Assembly: GCA_018222965.1 (NCBI GenBank)
Contig: JAAEZH010000022.1
Location: 1 to 64,000 of the forward strand
Reading direction: 5' to 3'
Source: Bacteroidota bacterium
GTDB lineage: Bacteria; Bacteroidota; Bacteroidia; Chitinophagales; Saprospiraceae
Length of the DNA stretch: 64,000 bases
The translations under genes were made by a program, and so were the position numbers. A model generated the notes under the pieces. The model was not told where the DNA came from, ran no database searches, and was given only the letters and a program-made list of their open reading frames with translations. Positions 7,835 to 18,097 of the stretch are shown here, in pieces (position 1 is the stretch's first letter; each line of letters opens with the position of its first letter).

Positions 7835-10800
7835 TTATTTCTGTACAGACAACTTGCGTACGATCCGACCATTCGCGGAAGCGATCTCCAGCATGTACAT
7901 GCCGGAAGCCAGCTCGGAAAGATCCATTTCAACTTGTTGGCTGTCGCCGAATACTTCAACTTCACGCTGTAGCATTTGCTGACCGGTGATACTCCTCAGA
8001 TTTAGCTGATAAGTGCCTGCCGAGAAAGCCTCCAACCGGACAAATACTACTCCATTTGTTGGGTTCGGATATACATTGAGGTTTCCTGCCAGGCTCTGCT
8101 CTTCTGTGCCGGTACAAATCTCAACGACTACAAGTGCACCGTCTGTGCCCTCACAACCATTATCGTCTACAACCGCTACTTCGTAAAATCCTGTTTCAGA
8201 AACTTCAATGGTTTGAGTTACATCACCGGTATTCCAGAAATAATCCGTTCCGGTGCCGGCATCCAATACATATGGTGCCTCCTCTTCACAGATAATGGTA
8301 TCTGTACCAAGGTCAACCACCGGCAGTGGGTTTACACTTACGGTCACTTCGTCTTCGCTGGTACAACCCTCGAAAGTAGTGAGTACCACACCATAGGTTC
8401 CAGCTTCATCTACACTGATGCTCTGATTCACCTCATCATTGCTCCATGTATAAGTGGAAGCACCCGCTGTTGCTATCAGGGTAGCAGATTCGCCTTCACA
8501 AATTGCAAAATCGGCCCCCAGGTCAATTTCGATGGTATCCCGGAAAGTAACGGAAATGGTATCTGAAGCAAAACAGCCATCGATAGTAGCTACATCTACA
8601 AAATAGACTCCCGTACCTGAAACATCGATCGATTGAGTCTCTTCGGTTGTACTCCATACGTACTGGTCAAAGTCTTCAGGAGCAGTGAGGGTAACCGGCT
8701 GCTCATCGGCACAAACGACCACATCATCACCCAGTTCAAAGTCACAAACCTGGTTGATTTCAAAAACAGAAATCGTACCGGATACTTCGTTGGCAACAAC
8801 CAGCAACGGCTGAATAGTCGGACTGTTCTGCGCCGTGATAAACTTGATATCCTCCGGTGCCAAATCACCTCCCGGCTCTTCGTCCTCGCCAGGAGTACGT
8901 GTATTTATGTACTGAATAAATACAGGTGCCATCGGATCGGTTACATCATACATCATGATTCCGCCGATTCGCTCCAGTGCAACAAAGGCATAGAATTTAT
9001 CCCCTAATTGGCCGATGGTTACAGCCTCCGGCTCCGGTCCTTTATCGTCGGAGCGGTTCTGGAAGTTGTTTTCATCATCAGTAGCATTGAATATCTCGCT
9101 GTAAACCGGGTCAGCCGCAATGATTCGCTCCAGCTGATCGCCGGAGTCCCAAACCAGTTCCTGAGTAGTTGCATTCCAGATGGAGAAGGAACGTCCGCCG
9201 TAGGCATACAACTCATCGTAGTCTCCGTCGCCATCGGTATCTCCGTTGGCAAGTGTCATATTCAGACGTCCTAAAAGCACGTCGTTTTGCAGGTATTCGG
9301 CATCCGGGAAAACGGTTGGATCAAGATCTACATCTCCCATACGCTCTTCTTCAGAATAGCCGTCGTAATCGCGGGAGTCTCCTTCATTAGCCGTTACGAT
9401 ATAAGTTTCTCCACCCACTTCATAGGTAGCAATCGCATCCGGCATGCGGAAGGATTTCACCGGCCAGTTGGAGAAGAAAATACCAGGTGCCCGGTTGGAA
9501 GCATCAAAAGCATTTGGTGCTACGGTCCAGTCTTTAGTATCCAATCCGCCAATGCCCAGGATAGACTGTGTGGCCATGTCAATACCAATAATCGCATTGT
9601 TTTCCTGGCAGCTAACCAATGCCACTGTTCCGCCGAAAGCGAAGGCAATGTATTCCGGCTCCAGGTCCTGTGCTACAGTAGCATTGGGACCAAAGATCCG
9701 TACACCGTCATTGATCAGGTCATCAATCATCGGATTGAATGCTTCAAAGGTTATATTATTCACACTGGCAGCCATCACGCCACCGGAAATGTCAACAATA
9801 CTAACCGATCCTTCCGGATCAACATCGTACTCATCGTTTGGCTCGCCTTCATTCGCCGAAAGGACAAAATTGCCGTCGGGAGAGAAGGTGATCATATCGG
9901 GAAGTACTCCTGCCACTACGGCATTGAGGTAGTTGCCGTCGGTATCGAAGAAAACAATGGTTCCTGGGTTTGTTTTAACCGCTGCTTCAATGGCCACAGC
10001 TACGATCTCATTGGAAACCGCTACGGAGTTTACGCCACCGCCATAAATGGACAGGTCGATGGAAGCAATGGAAGCGATGTTTGAAGGATCGCTGAAGTCC
10101 AGGATATCCAATGCATTCTCTTCCGAATTGGTGGAGAACAAACGCTGGCTTACCGGATCGTGTGCTACAATCTCAGCGGTAGCATTGTTGTCCGGATCAA
10201 TGGCGTAACTTCCGAGGTGACTCAATTGAGCATCCGCATCCGTAATAGGAGTTGGTGCCTCTACGTCATCATCCGCGATAAGCAAATAGTGCAGTTCCTC
10301 TTCGCCCAATTCCAACTGGTCGAGGGCTTCGAGTTCGAGGATCAGGTAACTGGCGTCGTAGGTATCACTGTTGTCAAACAGTTCCACTTCAATATTAAAC
10401 GGATCGGAATTTCCAGCAGGCACTTCAAAAGAAGTAGTCCCTACTATGCTGTAATCCACTCCGTCTTCTGCGGTAGAAGCGCTGATCACATTGACCTGGA
10501 AGGTACCCGGGATATTGCCCATGCGTTCTACTACAATTTCCACATTTGCGGTACCGGCACTTTCATCTTCAATGCTGGAGTCATCGGCAAAGCTAACTAC
10601 CGGACGACGATCCAGGCTGAAGAGTGATACGGTACCACTCACCTCATTACCGGTAACGAGCATTGGCTTGCCGTTCGGGCTTTCGTTTGCTGAGATGAAG
10701 TATATACACTCAATACCCAGATCACCGGCAGCGGGATCTTCCGCGTCTACTTCAAAATTTCGGTTATTCAGGTACTCAAGGAATTCAGGTTCTGCCGGAT

Positions 10801-13477
10801 CGGTAATATCGTATACCATAATACCCCCTACACGCTCCAGGCCAATGAAAGCATATTGGCGGTCATAGATCGTCGCTACCTCGATGGCTTCCGGCTCCGG
10901 CCCTTTATCGTCTGAGCGATTATCGAAAGAATCGTTGTCGTCATTGGTGCTGTTGAAGTATTCCGGGATGCGGTCTGCCAGGATTTGCTCAAAGTCGTCG
11001 CCGCTATCGAATATCAGGTTGCCATTGGCATCCCAGATCGAGAACGAACGGCTGCCGTAAGAGAATACATACTCATGTACCCCATCGCCGTCGATGTCTC
11101 CATTGGCAAGGGTTGTATTCAAGCGGCCGAGCTCCTGATCGGTTTGAATGGTATCCAGATCAGACCAGTAAGCCGGGTCCAGCACGAGGTCTTTCACCCG
11201 ATCTTCTTCCGAGTAACCATCGTAATCGCGTGCATCGCCTTCATTGGCGGTGATCAGGTATTGAGCGCCATTCACCGTAAAGGCAATAATTGCGTCCGGC
11301 ATATAAAAACCATAAGTCTGACGCGGCTCAATGCGAATGGCCTCATCTTCATTACTCGCATCAAAGCCGTAGTTATCATCAAAGGAAATCAAGCCCACGG
11401 TACTGTTGTCGGTTACACCGGCACCCGCCAAGCCGAAGTCGTTATCGTTGAGTACAACCATCATACCGTTTGGCAACATAGTCAGTCCTTCCGGCTTGTC
11501 GCTCGGCAGATAACCAACAGATGGCAGGTTAAGCACTTTGCGTTTGAACACGATTTTTACACCTACCGCCACCAACTCATCGGTGGTCATCATCTCGAGT
11601 GTTTTATCGTTTGGCCCAGCAGAAGTCATTTTTTCAGAAAGTGCCGTACCCAGAATGTTGGTAGCGCCTTTCAGGTCGATTTCGAAGACGTATTTGCGAC
11701 CGGTTTTTCCGTCATCCGGACCACTTGAGTCGCGTTCCAGAATCATAAAACGACCATTGCCCATATAAACCGCATCACCAATTTTATCCGTACGGCTCAG
11801 CCCAACACCGGCATCGCGGTTGCGCTCCAGGATGTATACATACTCCTCGACCGGTTGGCCATTGGAAGCATCCACACCCAGAATCCGAATCACATCCGAA
11901 TTGTTCTGAACCTGATTGTCCGGGTTATTCATTGGGGACTGGATGAAGGCATAGATCACATTATTGTCCGGATTGTAAGCAATCGCTTCAAATCCGCGGT
12001 TTGCCCGGCGCTTGCTGTACACTGCCGGCAAAGTTTCCATACCATAAGTACCTACCGGTTGTGGTGCATCACCCAGCATGGAAGTGCCATCGGGTACATA
12101 ACGCTGTACTAAAACACCGGTTTGGTCGAAGTGGTAAATGGCTGGGCGATATTCATCACACATCCAAAAATCACCATTGTTGTCCTGGATAATTCCTTCA
12201 AAATCGGCACCAAATGAATCGTAAGGGAGGGCGTGGTAGTCCACACCATCAACCGTATAATCGGCATTGGTATATACTTCGTCATCGGTGTAAGTAACCG
12301 GCACTTCGTCAAAGCCCGGCACATTTCCTTTGCCACTGATTGGCGTGGTTCCGTCCTGGCGGGTTAGAAAGATTTGTTGACTTTCGTCGAATGTCATCTC
12401 CCCACTATTCACATCATACGTAAAGCGAACAATACGCGATTGGTAATCCGGCAATTTAAACGGGCGCAGATTCTGAGAAGTACCTGCTTGCGAGCCACTT
12501 ACCGTGCCATCATTTGGTCCGCGGTCGGGAACCGTGTAAAACACCCAGGTATCATCATCAGAATTTACCGGATCGTAGCAAAGTCCGGAAAAACCGCCCA
12601 ATAAAACCGGATCGGCATCCGGATAGACAGGTGTTCCCAGTTCGATCCAGCTGTCGAGTTCATTTAGGTTGTGTTCTTCCAGAATAGGTGTGCCGGACAT
12701 ATGGTCTTTTACGCCAAGTGCCAGAATGTCCAGAACAGTAGCGCTGATGATATCCACCACGACCATGGCGTTGTTTTCCTGACAGGAAACGTAAGCGATG
12801 GAACCGTCTTCAGAGATGGCGATGTACTCCGGTTCCAGGTCCTGTGCAACAGTGGCATTCGGACCAAAGATCCGTACGCCTTTATTGGTCAGGCTTTCTT
12901 TTTTGTCGTTGTAGGCTTCGAAAGTTACCTGGGTAGCCGTAGCGCCACCGATTGGGTTGCTCAGATCAACGATGGTAACCGAACCTTCCGGATCGATGTC
13001 GTAGTCGTCGTTGGGCTCACCTTCATTCGCGACAAGCACTTTGGTACCGTCTGGCGAAAACACCACCATATCAGGCAATACACCGGCTTCCACATCAGCC
13101 AGGTAATTTCCGTCTCTGTCAAAGAATACGACATGTCCCGCATCGGTAGAAATCGGATTCTCCACAGCTACCGCCAAAACGCCGTCTTTTACGGCAATGC
13201 TGTTGGCACCATCTCCCCAAAGGGTCACATCGATGGAAAAACTGAGTATGGGGTTGAGGGGATCACTGATGCTGATCACATCCACCGTGGATGCATCTGC
13301 ATTTACAGAATAAACCTGTTGGGAAGCCGCATCGTAGGAAACGATTTCGGAGGCTCCCTCATCAAATATTCCGGTTGAATAAGTTGAAAGGTGTTCGAGT
13401 TTTATCTCCTGAGCCTGGAGGGAAATCCCCAGACACATAAACAGAAGACAGCAAAAACCAATGTTGATTTTCTTCAT
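7835..13477 (-). CDS. Two-copy choice-of-anchor I protein with inserted phytase-like domain, T9SS
   Basis: A secreted protein of about 1880 residues. After the signal peptide (MKKINIG...LQAQE) comes a choice-of-anchor I propeller (VFSPDGTKVLVANEGEPND, then SCQENNAMVVVDI). It is interrupted by an esterase-like phytase domain (roughly residues 250-650, PDRGPNDG, EGIIQDNNGDFWM) and then resumes (ITANEGDARDYDGYSEE, DDKGPEPEAIEV). A Calx-beta domain follows (about 990-1090), then a second choice-of-anchor I copy without the insert. Next are three similar modules of about 80 residues (CxxxLGxDxxxC...YxWSTxE/D), and finally a T9SS type A sorting domain (VYPNPTNGVVFVRLE to the end). The start at 13477 was preferred over an upstream ATG because the signal peptide begins there. 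It may act on phosphate esters at the surface, but the active site was not checked. Confidence 0.88.
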   Translation of the reverse strand: MKKINIGFCCLLFMCLGISLQAQEIKLEHLSTYSTGIFDEGASEIVSYDAASQQVYSVNADASTVDVISISDPLNPILSFSIDVTLWGDGANSIAVKDGVLAVAVENPISTDAGHVVFFDRDGNYLADVEAGVLPDMVVFSPDGTKVLVANEGEPNDDYDIDPEGSVTIVDLSNPIGGATATQVTFEAYNDKKESLTNKGVRIFGPNATVAQDLEPEYIAISEDGSIAYVSCQENNAMVVVDIISATVLDILALGVKDHMSGTPILEEHNLNELDSWIELGTPVYPDADPVLLGGFSGLCYDPVNSDDDTWVFYTVPDRGPNDGTVSGSQAGTSQNLRPFKLPDYQSRIVRFTYDVNSGEMTFDESQQIFLTRQDGTTPISGKGNVPGFDEVPVTYTDDEVYTNADYTVDGVDYHALPYDSFGADFEGIIQDNNGDFWMCDEYRPAIYHFDQTGVLVQRYVPDGTSMLGDAPQPVGTYGMETLPAVYSKRRANRGFEAIAYNPDNNVIYAFIQSPMNNPDNQVQNNSDVIRILGVDASNGQPVEEYVYILERNRDAGVGLSRTDKIGDAVYMGNGRFMILERDSSGPDDGKTGRKYVFEIDLKGATNILGTALSEKMTSAGPNDKTLEMMTTDELVAVGVKIVFKRKVLNLPSVGYLPSDKPEGLTMLPNGMMVVLNDNDFGLAGAGVTDNSTVGLISFDDNYGFDASNEDEAIRIEPRQTYGFYMPDAIIAFTVNGAQYLITANEGDARDYDGYSEEDRVKDLVLDPAYWSDLDTIQTDQELGRLNTTLANGDIDGDGVHEYVFSYGSRSFSIWDANGNLIFDSGDDFEQILADRIPEYFNSTNDDNDSFDNRSDDKGPEPEAIEVATIYDRQYAFIGLERVGGIMVYDITDPAEPEFLEYLNNRNFEVDAEDPAAGDLGIECIYFISANESPNGKPMLVTGNEVSGTVSLFSLDRRPVVSFADDSSIEDESAGTANVEIVVERMGNIPGTFQVNVISASTAEDGVDYSIVGTTSFEVPAGNSDPFNIEVELFDNSDTYDASYLILELEALDQLELGEEELHYLLIADDDVEAPTPITDADAQLSHLGSYAIDPDNNATAEIVAHDPVSQRLFSTNSEENALDILDFSDPSNIASIASIDLSIYGGGVNSVAVSNEIVAVAIEAAVKTNPGTIVFFDTDGNYLNAVVAGVLPDMITFSPDGNFVLSANEGEPNDEYDVDPEGSVSIVDISGGVMAASVNNITFEAFNPMIDDLINDGVRIFGPNATVAQDLEPEYIAFAFGGTVALVSCQENNAIIGIDMATQSILGIGGLDTKDWTVAPNAFDASNRAPGIFFSNWPVKSFRMPDAIATYEVGGETYIVTANEGDSRDYDGYSEEERMGDVDLDPTVFPDAEYLQNDVLLGRLNMTLANGDTDGDGDYDELYAYGGRSFSIWNATTQELVWDSGDQLERIIAADPVYSEIFNATDDENNFQNRSDDKGPEPEAVTIGQLGDKFYAFVALERIGGIMMYDVTDPMAPVFIQYINTRTPGEDEEPGGDLAPEDIKFITAQNSPTIQPLLVVANEVSGTISVFEINQVCDFELGDDVVVCADEQPVTLTAPEDFDQYVWSTTEETQSIDVSGTGVYFVDVATIDGCFASDTISVTFRDTIEIDLGADFAICEGESATLIATAGASTYTWSNDEVNQSISVDEAGTYGVVLTTFEGCTSEDEVTVSVNPLPVVDLGTDTIICEEEAPYVLDAGTGTDYFWNTGDVTQTIEVSETGFYEVAVVDDNGCEGTDGALVVVEICTGTEEQSLAGNLNVYPNPTNGVVFVRLEAFSAGTYQLNLRSITGQQMLQREVEVFGDSQQVEMDLSELASGMYMLEIASANGRIVRKLSVQK

Positions 13478-13636
13478 AAGTAATTGGGTTTGAAAATGTG
13501 TAATTACAGAGATTTGCTGTCTATGGTCGCTCACGAAATTCCTATTCCAACTGGATTTCCGTTAATAAGGTCGGAAGATATAGGCAAGGTATTACCTCAG
13601 GGTTAAGGCATTGTTATGGGGGTATTAAAATCAAAA

Positions 13637-13660
13637 CAGGGACTGGTTGCCCAGTCCCTG
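13637..13660 (-). terminator. Terminator of the YaiO-glycosyltransferase operon
   Basis: Perfect 10-bp stem CAGGGACTGG/CCAGTCCCTG with loop TTGC. On the minus strand it is followed by TTTTGATTTT, about 95 nt after the glycosyltransferase stop. Confidence 0.75.
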
Positions 13661-13755
13661 CTACCCGGTTTTCAGAGTCGGTTTCCCCTTGATAACCCCC
13701 GGAAAAATAACCGCTCTATCTAAAAAACCGGCAATGTCTTTTTGTTGCTTAAGCT

Positions 13756-15636
13756 CTAAAAGTGAAAGCCATAACCAAAGAATACAGCCTGCATGCCCAC
13801 CATACTCAGTCCGGCGAGGAAGATGCCCAGCAGGATCAATAAAAAGGGCAAATAGACCAATCCGCGTACAAGTTTATTATCCCAGCCCAGGTGATGCATA
13901 ATTGGCAAAAGCAAAAACGCAAGGCACAACCCAAAGAAGGAAATTTGAAACATCAGTACACACACCAGAGCAAATCCGAGGCCGGTAAGGATTTCTATAC
14001 CCTGGATCAGGGAAGAATCCGGATGGCTTTTTTGCAGAAATTGTTTCCAGCTGTCCTTCCAACGATCCAGTTGTCCGCCAAAACCGGCACTATGGACCTG
14101 ATGCTCTTTTTGGCTGTTGTCGCCAGTTACCAGAAATACTGCTTTTCGAGACACCATATAGGTAAGAACACCGATGGAAGAAAGGGGTCCCAGTGCTGCA
14201 TACAGAGCAGTACTGTGCGACAGAAAGCGAAACAGTTTTCCGGGTTTGTGCAGCAGCGCCAAAATGAAACAAAGTACCGGTGCAAAAAAGGTCATCATGG
14301 TGATGATGAAAAAGTCTGGAGAGTAGATGACGTTAAAACGCGGATCCATACTCAGGATAGATAATTGTTGCTCTGCGCCGCCTATTTCGAAAGTCAGGAT
14401 CTGTTCATGCCCAAAGAAATACGGCAACAACAAATTGGCGTTTAGCATAAACAGGAAGTACAATAAGGTAAGCGGCAGGTTTAAAGTCGGAAAAAGAATG
14501 TCCAGTTTTTCTGTCCAACTGATGTTCTTTGCTCGCAGCAGCCAACCCATTTTTTGAGACAGGAATTCACAGGTTCCCCGGGTCCATTTCATGTGGCGAA
14601 TTCGGAAAGCCCGAACGGTATCCGGAAAATCTTCGTAGCAAACGACTTCTTCCACGAATCGACCGCGGTAGCCTTTCTCCCGGGCATGAATGGCAAAGCC
14701 AAGATCTTCGCTTACAATGTGCGGAAAACCACCAATTTCTTCCCAGCACTTTCGACGTAAAATGGCACCATGTCCCAGGAACATGACAAAGCCATAATCA
14801 TTGCGTAAAGGCTGATACCATTTCCAGTGGATATCGATTCCCACTCCCAGGTTTTTGGCCAGGCGGCTGTTGCTATCGGGATTTGCCCGGTGATTGGCCT
14901 GTACAAATCCGACTTTTGGATCGGCTTCCAGAACCGGCACCAGTCCTTTCAGGAAGTTATCGGGCAAGATCTCATCGGCATCCGCTATCGCAAAATAGGG
15001 TTCGGTGGTAGCTATATTTTCCAATCCGTGATTCATGTTGCCTGCTTTAAAGCCTTCCCGGTTTGGGCGGCGAACTACCTCTACCTGGTCCGGATACCGG
15101 GCGGCATAAGCATCCACCCGAGCTTTGTAATCGGGATCGGAGCTGTCATCAAGGATGTACACTTTGTAATTGGGATAATCCTGTGCCACACAGGAATCCA
15201 GGCTTTTTTCCACCAGGTCGTTGCAGGTTGTATAAAGCAGGGCCACCGCCGGATAATTTACCAGGTCGGCCTGAACCAGTGCGGACTCCGGACGGGTGGC
15301 CCATCTGCGATGAATAAGGGAGAAAACAACAACAAATATGTTATACAGCCCGTACAACCAGGCGAAATCGATAAACAAGATGAAAGAGAACAAAGCCAGC
15401 CAGGACATTCGGCTATCAGCCATTTCGAGCAACAACCACAAGCGAGGCTGGAACCACCAGATGCAAAGTAACCAACCCACAAAAACGGACACATACATCC
15501 AGGGTTTGGGAGCCTTGGAAAGGGGCGAAACCTGCTCTTTCTTTTGGCTCTCGATTCTTTGTTCTGCAACGGATAGAGGAAATTCCAATTCGGCGGAAGC
15601 CTGATACGGCATCCTATTATTTGTATCTTTAAGCAT
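13756..15636 (-). CDS. Family 2 glycosyltransferase, cellulose synthase-like
   Basis: Processive inner-membrane polysaccharide synthase. Two membrane helices (about 46-66 and 78-105) precede a GT-2 domain with DDSSD (163-167), DAD (219-221) and the general base in SED (309-311). The usual Q(Q/R)xRW signature appears as RHMKW (347-351), keeping the Trp but changing other positions. At least five further helices follow. At 626 residues it lacks a PilZ domain, so cyclic-di-GMP control in the BcsA manner is not indicated. It lies downstream of a TPR-YaiO outer-membrane gene on the same strand, which suggests synthesis and export of an exopolysaccharide. The sugar cannot be told from sequence. The start at 15636 is the first ATG; a second Met at codon 9 is possible. 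Confidence 0.88.
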   Translation of the reverse strand: MLKDTNNRMPYQASAELEFPLSVAEQRIESQKKEQVSPLSKAPKPWMYVSVFVGWLLCIWWFQPRLWLLLEMADSRMSWLALFSFILFIDFAWLYGLYNIFVVVFSLIHRRWATRPESALVQADLVNYPAVALLYTTCNDLVEKSLDSCVAQDYPNYKVYILDDSSDPDYKARVDAYAARYPDQVEVVRRPNREGFKAGNMNHGLENIATTEPYFAIADADEILPDNFLKGLVPVLEADPKVGFVQANHRANPDSNSRLAKNLGVGIDIHWKWYQPLRNDYGFVMFLGHGAILRRKCWEEIGGFPHIVSEDLGFAIHAREKGYRGRFVEEVVCYEDFPDTVRAFRIRHMKWTRGTCEFLSQKMGWLLRAKNISWTEKLDILFPTLNLPLTLLYFLFMLNANLLLPYFFGHEQILTFEIGGAEQQLSILSMDPRFNVIYSPDFFIITMMTFFAPVLCFILALLHKPGKLFRFLSHSTALYAALGPLSSIGVLTYMVSRKAVFLVTGDNSQKEHQVHSAGFGGQLDRWKDSWKQFLQKSHPDSSLIQGIEILTGLGFALVCVLMFQISFFGLCLAFLLLPIMHHLGWDNKLVRGLVYLPFLLILLGIFLAGLSMVGMQAVFFGYGFHF

Positions 15637-15662
15637 GACTAATTTATTTGGTCTGATTCTTT

Positions 15663-15694
15663 ATTGCCGGTGTTGCCGCACCGGCAATTTTTTT
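15663..15694 (+). terminator. Intercistronic hairpin with plus-strand T tract
   Basis: Ten-bp stem ATTGCCGGTG/CACCGGCAAT with a 6-nt loop, followed by seven T on the plus strand. Both flanking genes are on the minus strand, where the hairpin is preceded by A's, so it cannot terminate them. It may stop antisense transcription or mark an mRNA processing site between the yaiO-like and glycosyltransferase genes. Confidence 0.55.
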
Positions 15695-15730
15695 GAAGTA
15701 GTTGTTATCTGATTCCGTTCTTTTAGCTTC

Positions 15731-17050
15731 TTAGATCTTTACTTTCAGTCCTGCAGCCAGGACCAATCCATTATTGAATACTCCGTTTTCGTACTGGGCC
15801 GTAATCTGCGGCCAGAACATGTCATTGATGGGGGTCAAAACATGCAGGTATCCGCCATAGAGCCGGGAATCTTCGGTTAAACCTTCAATATTTTGTCGGC
15901 CGTAAAAACCACCCAGCCCGATCTCCAGTCCGCCGTCTGCTGCCCATTTGCCGCTGAGCAATACCCGTTGCTGGGGCGCGGCCAGCCTGTGATCGCGGGA
16001 ATAGAAATAAGCGGGCTCCAGTGAAAACCCATCTCGGAGAGGAATATATAATCCAGACCATAACAGTCTTTCCGTTGAAACTCCAAATTCCAAACCGACA
16101 TATCCACCCAGTTTCCACTGTAAGCCCGCTGGTAGAGAAAACACCTGTTCGACTTTAATCAGACTTTGATCTTTATCTCTTGTCGGATTAAAGCGCTCAC
16201 CCAATTCGATGCGGGTGGCCAGTTTCTCATTCCAGCTGTGGAAATATCCCAGCCAGACGGAAATGGCCTGTTTGTTTATATTTAAAAAGTCTAGATTATC
16301 CAGCGAAAGCGAATTATCGATCCGGGCATAAGCTGCTCTTCCCGGACGAAACTGATAACTAATTTGAAACTGACGAAAACCCAATCTCCTGCTTGTATCT
16401 ATTTGTGAATAGCTGCACCATATATCTGCAGACAAAAAAGAATAGGATTTGCGGATTTCCTGCATATAGGCTTTTGCCTGCGAGTGGTCGGGATCCTGGT
16501 CGAGAACTTCCTGTAGCAAATGGCGGGCGTGTTTTATGTCACCCATCAAATATTCTGCCCGTGCCAGTCCGGTTTTATAGTCCGGGTTTTTGGGATGTTG
16601 TCGGCACAGTTCCTGAAATTCGTATTTGGCGGCTACGTAATTACCTCTCAGCAAGTATCCATAGGCCAGGCCTTTTCTCGCATCGGTATTTTCCGGAGCT
16701 ACCTGGATGGCATCTCGAAAAGCATAGAGGGCGTTGGGAAAGTCATTCGACCAGGACAATACGTATCCCAGTCCCGTCAATGCTTCCAAATGATCGGGAT
16801 GCTCTTCCAATATTCGCCGAAAGGCAGAAGCTGAAGCATCGCTTGCTCCCGACCAGGCCAATACATGCGCTTTGTATAATTGCACTTCCAGATTATCCGG
16901 ATAATGCCCCGACAGCTGATCCATATATTCGGCTGCCATTTTCAAATTGCCTTCTTCTACCATCTGCCGGGCAAGTGCCAGTTCGGCTTCCTGGGCACTC
17001 AATATGCTGCTGCTTAGCAGGATTAAAAAGAGTAGGTTGAAAGTCTTCAT
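15731..17050 (-). CDS. TPR and YaiO-type outer-membrane barrel protein
   Basis: Predicted exopolysaccharide export or secretion protein. A signal peptide (MKTFNLLFLI...LSAQ) is followed by five or so tetratricopeptide repeats (about 25-200: 'YPDNLEVQLYKAHVLAWSG', 'HPDHLEALTGLGYVLSWS') and a C-terminal YaiO-family beta-barrel (about 215-440). This is the half-size equivalent of BcsC/PgaA, where the TPR part binds the nascent polymer and the barrel passes it out. The ATG at 17050 was chosen over 17077 because the signal peptide begins there. First gene of an operon with the GT-2 synthase, separated by 94 nt that contain a hairpin. Confidence 0.85.
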   Translation of the reverse strand: MKTFNLLFLILLSSSILSAQEAELALARQMVEEGNLKMAAEYMDQLSGHYPDNLEVQLYKAHVLAWSGASDASASAFRRILEEHPDHLEALTGLGYVLSWSNDFPNALYAFRDAIQVAPENTDARKGLAYGYLLRGNYVAAKYEFQELCRQHPKNPDYKTGLARAEYLMGDIKHARHLLQEVLDQDPDHSQAKAYMQEIRKSYSFLSADIWCSYSQIDTSRRLGFRQFQISYQFRPGRAAYARIDNSLSLDNLDFLNINKQAISVWLGYFHSWNEKLATRIELGERFNPTRDKDQSLIKVEQVFSLPAGLQWKLGGYVGLEFGVSTERLLWSGLYIPLRDGFSLEPAYFYSRDHRLAAPQQRVLLSGKWAADGGLEIGLGGFYGRQNIEGLTEDSRLYGGYLHVLTPINDMFWPQITAQYENGVFNNGLVLAAGLKVKI

Positions 17051-17328
17051 ACATGTTGCCATTCTGATCTTGTTCATTGTAATTTCGATCCAATAGTTTT
17101 GAATGCTAATCGCAGTATGAATTTATGTATGTACATCAGTTGAAATCCATTATTACTTACCGAAACGGTAAAAAAGACATCTGAAACCAGCTGTATTTTC
17201 AGGCGTTTCCGACGAACGGGAATAATTGATTGCCGAACAGGAAGGCTTTTTCACCTCCGGACAGAAGTCTGTAGCAACACCAAATAATAGTCTGTGTAAT
17301 TTGGGCTGCAACAAACCTGAAAAATTGG

Positions 17329-17336
17329 TAAATTTG
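17329..17336 (+). promoter_or_regulatory. -7 promoter box of yebC
   Basis: TAAATTTG, an exact TAnnTTTG element 40 nt before the yebC ATG. A TTTG lies at 17300-17303, 25 nt upstream, somewhat further than usual. Confidence 0.5.
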
Positions 17337-17376
17337 TGGCCGTTTTAAGAAAGAAAATGTAAAATCAAATAATACA

Positions 17377-18093
17377 ATGGGACGTGCCTTTGAATACCGG
17401 AAAGCCCGGAAGATGAAGCGCTGGTCTAGCATGGCTAAGGCCTTTACGCGGATTGGAAGAGAAATTGCAATTGCTGTAAAAGAGGGAGGCCCTGACCCAA
17501 ATTACAATCCGCGACTGCGACTGGCGATCCAAAACGCCAAAACGGCAAACATGCCCAAGGCCAATGTGGAGAGTGCCATCAAGAAGGCCTCTTCCAAAGA
17601 TGCCGAAGACTACGATGAGGTCGTTTTCGAAGGTTATGCGCCTCATGGAATAGCCATCCTGGTCGAGACAGCCACCAATAACAACAACCGCACCGTAGCC
17701 AATGTGCGTCACGTATTCTCCAAGTATGGCGGCAGCCTGGGCACCTCCGGATCGGTAGATTATATGTTTTCCCGCAAAGGACAGTTTAAGATCAATGCAG
17801 AAGGTGTTGATCGGGAAGAACTGGAACTCGAGCTCATCGACCACGGGCTGGAAGAAGTGAGCGAAGAAGATGGCCAACTAATCCTTCAGTGCGATTTTAC
17901 CGATTACGGTGCGCTCCAAAATGCCCTGGAAGAACAAAAAATTGAAGTGCAGGAATCAGAACTGGTTCGCCTGCCCGCTCATACCACCAGCCTTTCCGAC
18001 GAACAAGCGGAAGAGGTGATCACACTCATCGACAAAATGGAAGACGATGATGATGTGGTCAATGTTTTTCATAATATGGATATGGAGGAGTGA
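17377..18093 (+). CDS. yebC: YebC/TACO1 family protein
   Basis: Cytoplasmic YebC/PmpR family protein of 238 residues, the usual length. The N-terminal helical domain carries the family signature (MGRAFEYRKARKMKRW, then IAVKEGGPDPNYNPRLR and NAKTANMPKANVESAI). The middle region GYAPHGIAILVETATNNNNR and the acidic C-terminus are also typical. Members were first described as transcriptional regulators; work on relatives points to help in translating proline-rich stretches on the ribosome. It is monocistronic here: its own promoter box lies upstream and a strong bidirectional terminator lies downstream. Confidence 0.96.
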   Translation: MGRAFEYRKARKMKRWSSMAKAFTRIGREIAIAVKEGGPDPNYNPRLRLAIQNAKTANMPKANVESAIKKASSKDAEDYDEVVFEGYAPHGIAILVETATNNNNRTVANVRHVFSKYGGSLGTSGSVDYMFSRKGQFKINAEGVDREELELELIDHGLEEVSEEDGQLILQCDFTDYGALQNALEEQKIEVQESELVRLPAHTTSLSDEQAEEVITLIDKMEDDDDVVNVFHNMDMEE

Positions 18094-18097
18094 TAGT

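Noticed and set aside
8213-13378. Many long plus-strand open frames opposite the choice-of-anchor I gene
   Set aside because: They lie antisense to a gene with clear domains. Their translations are low in complexity and lack known motifs, and there are no starts with promoters.
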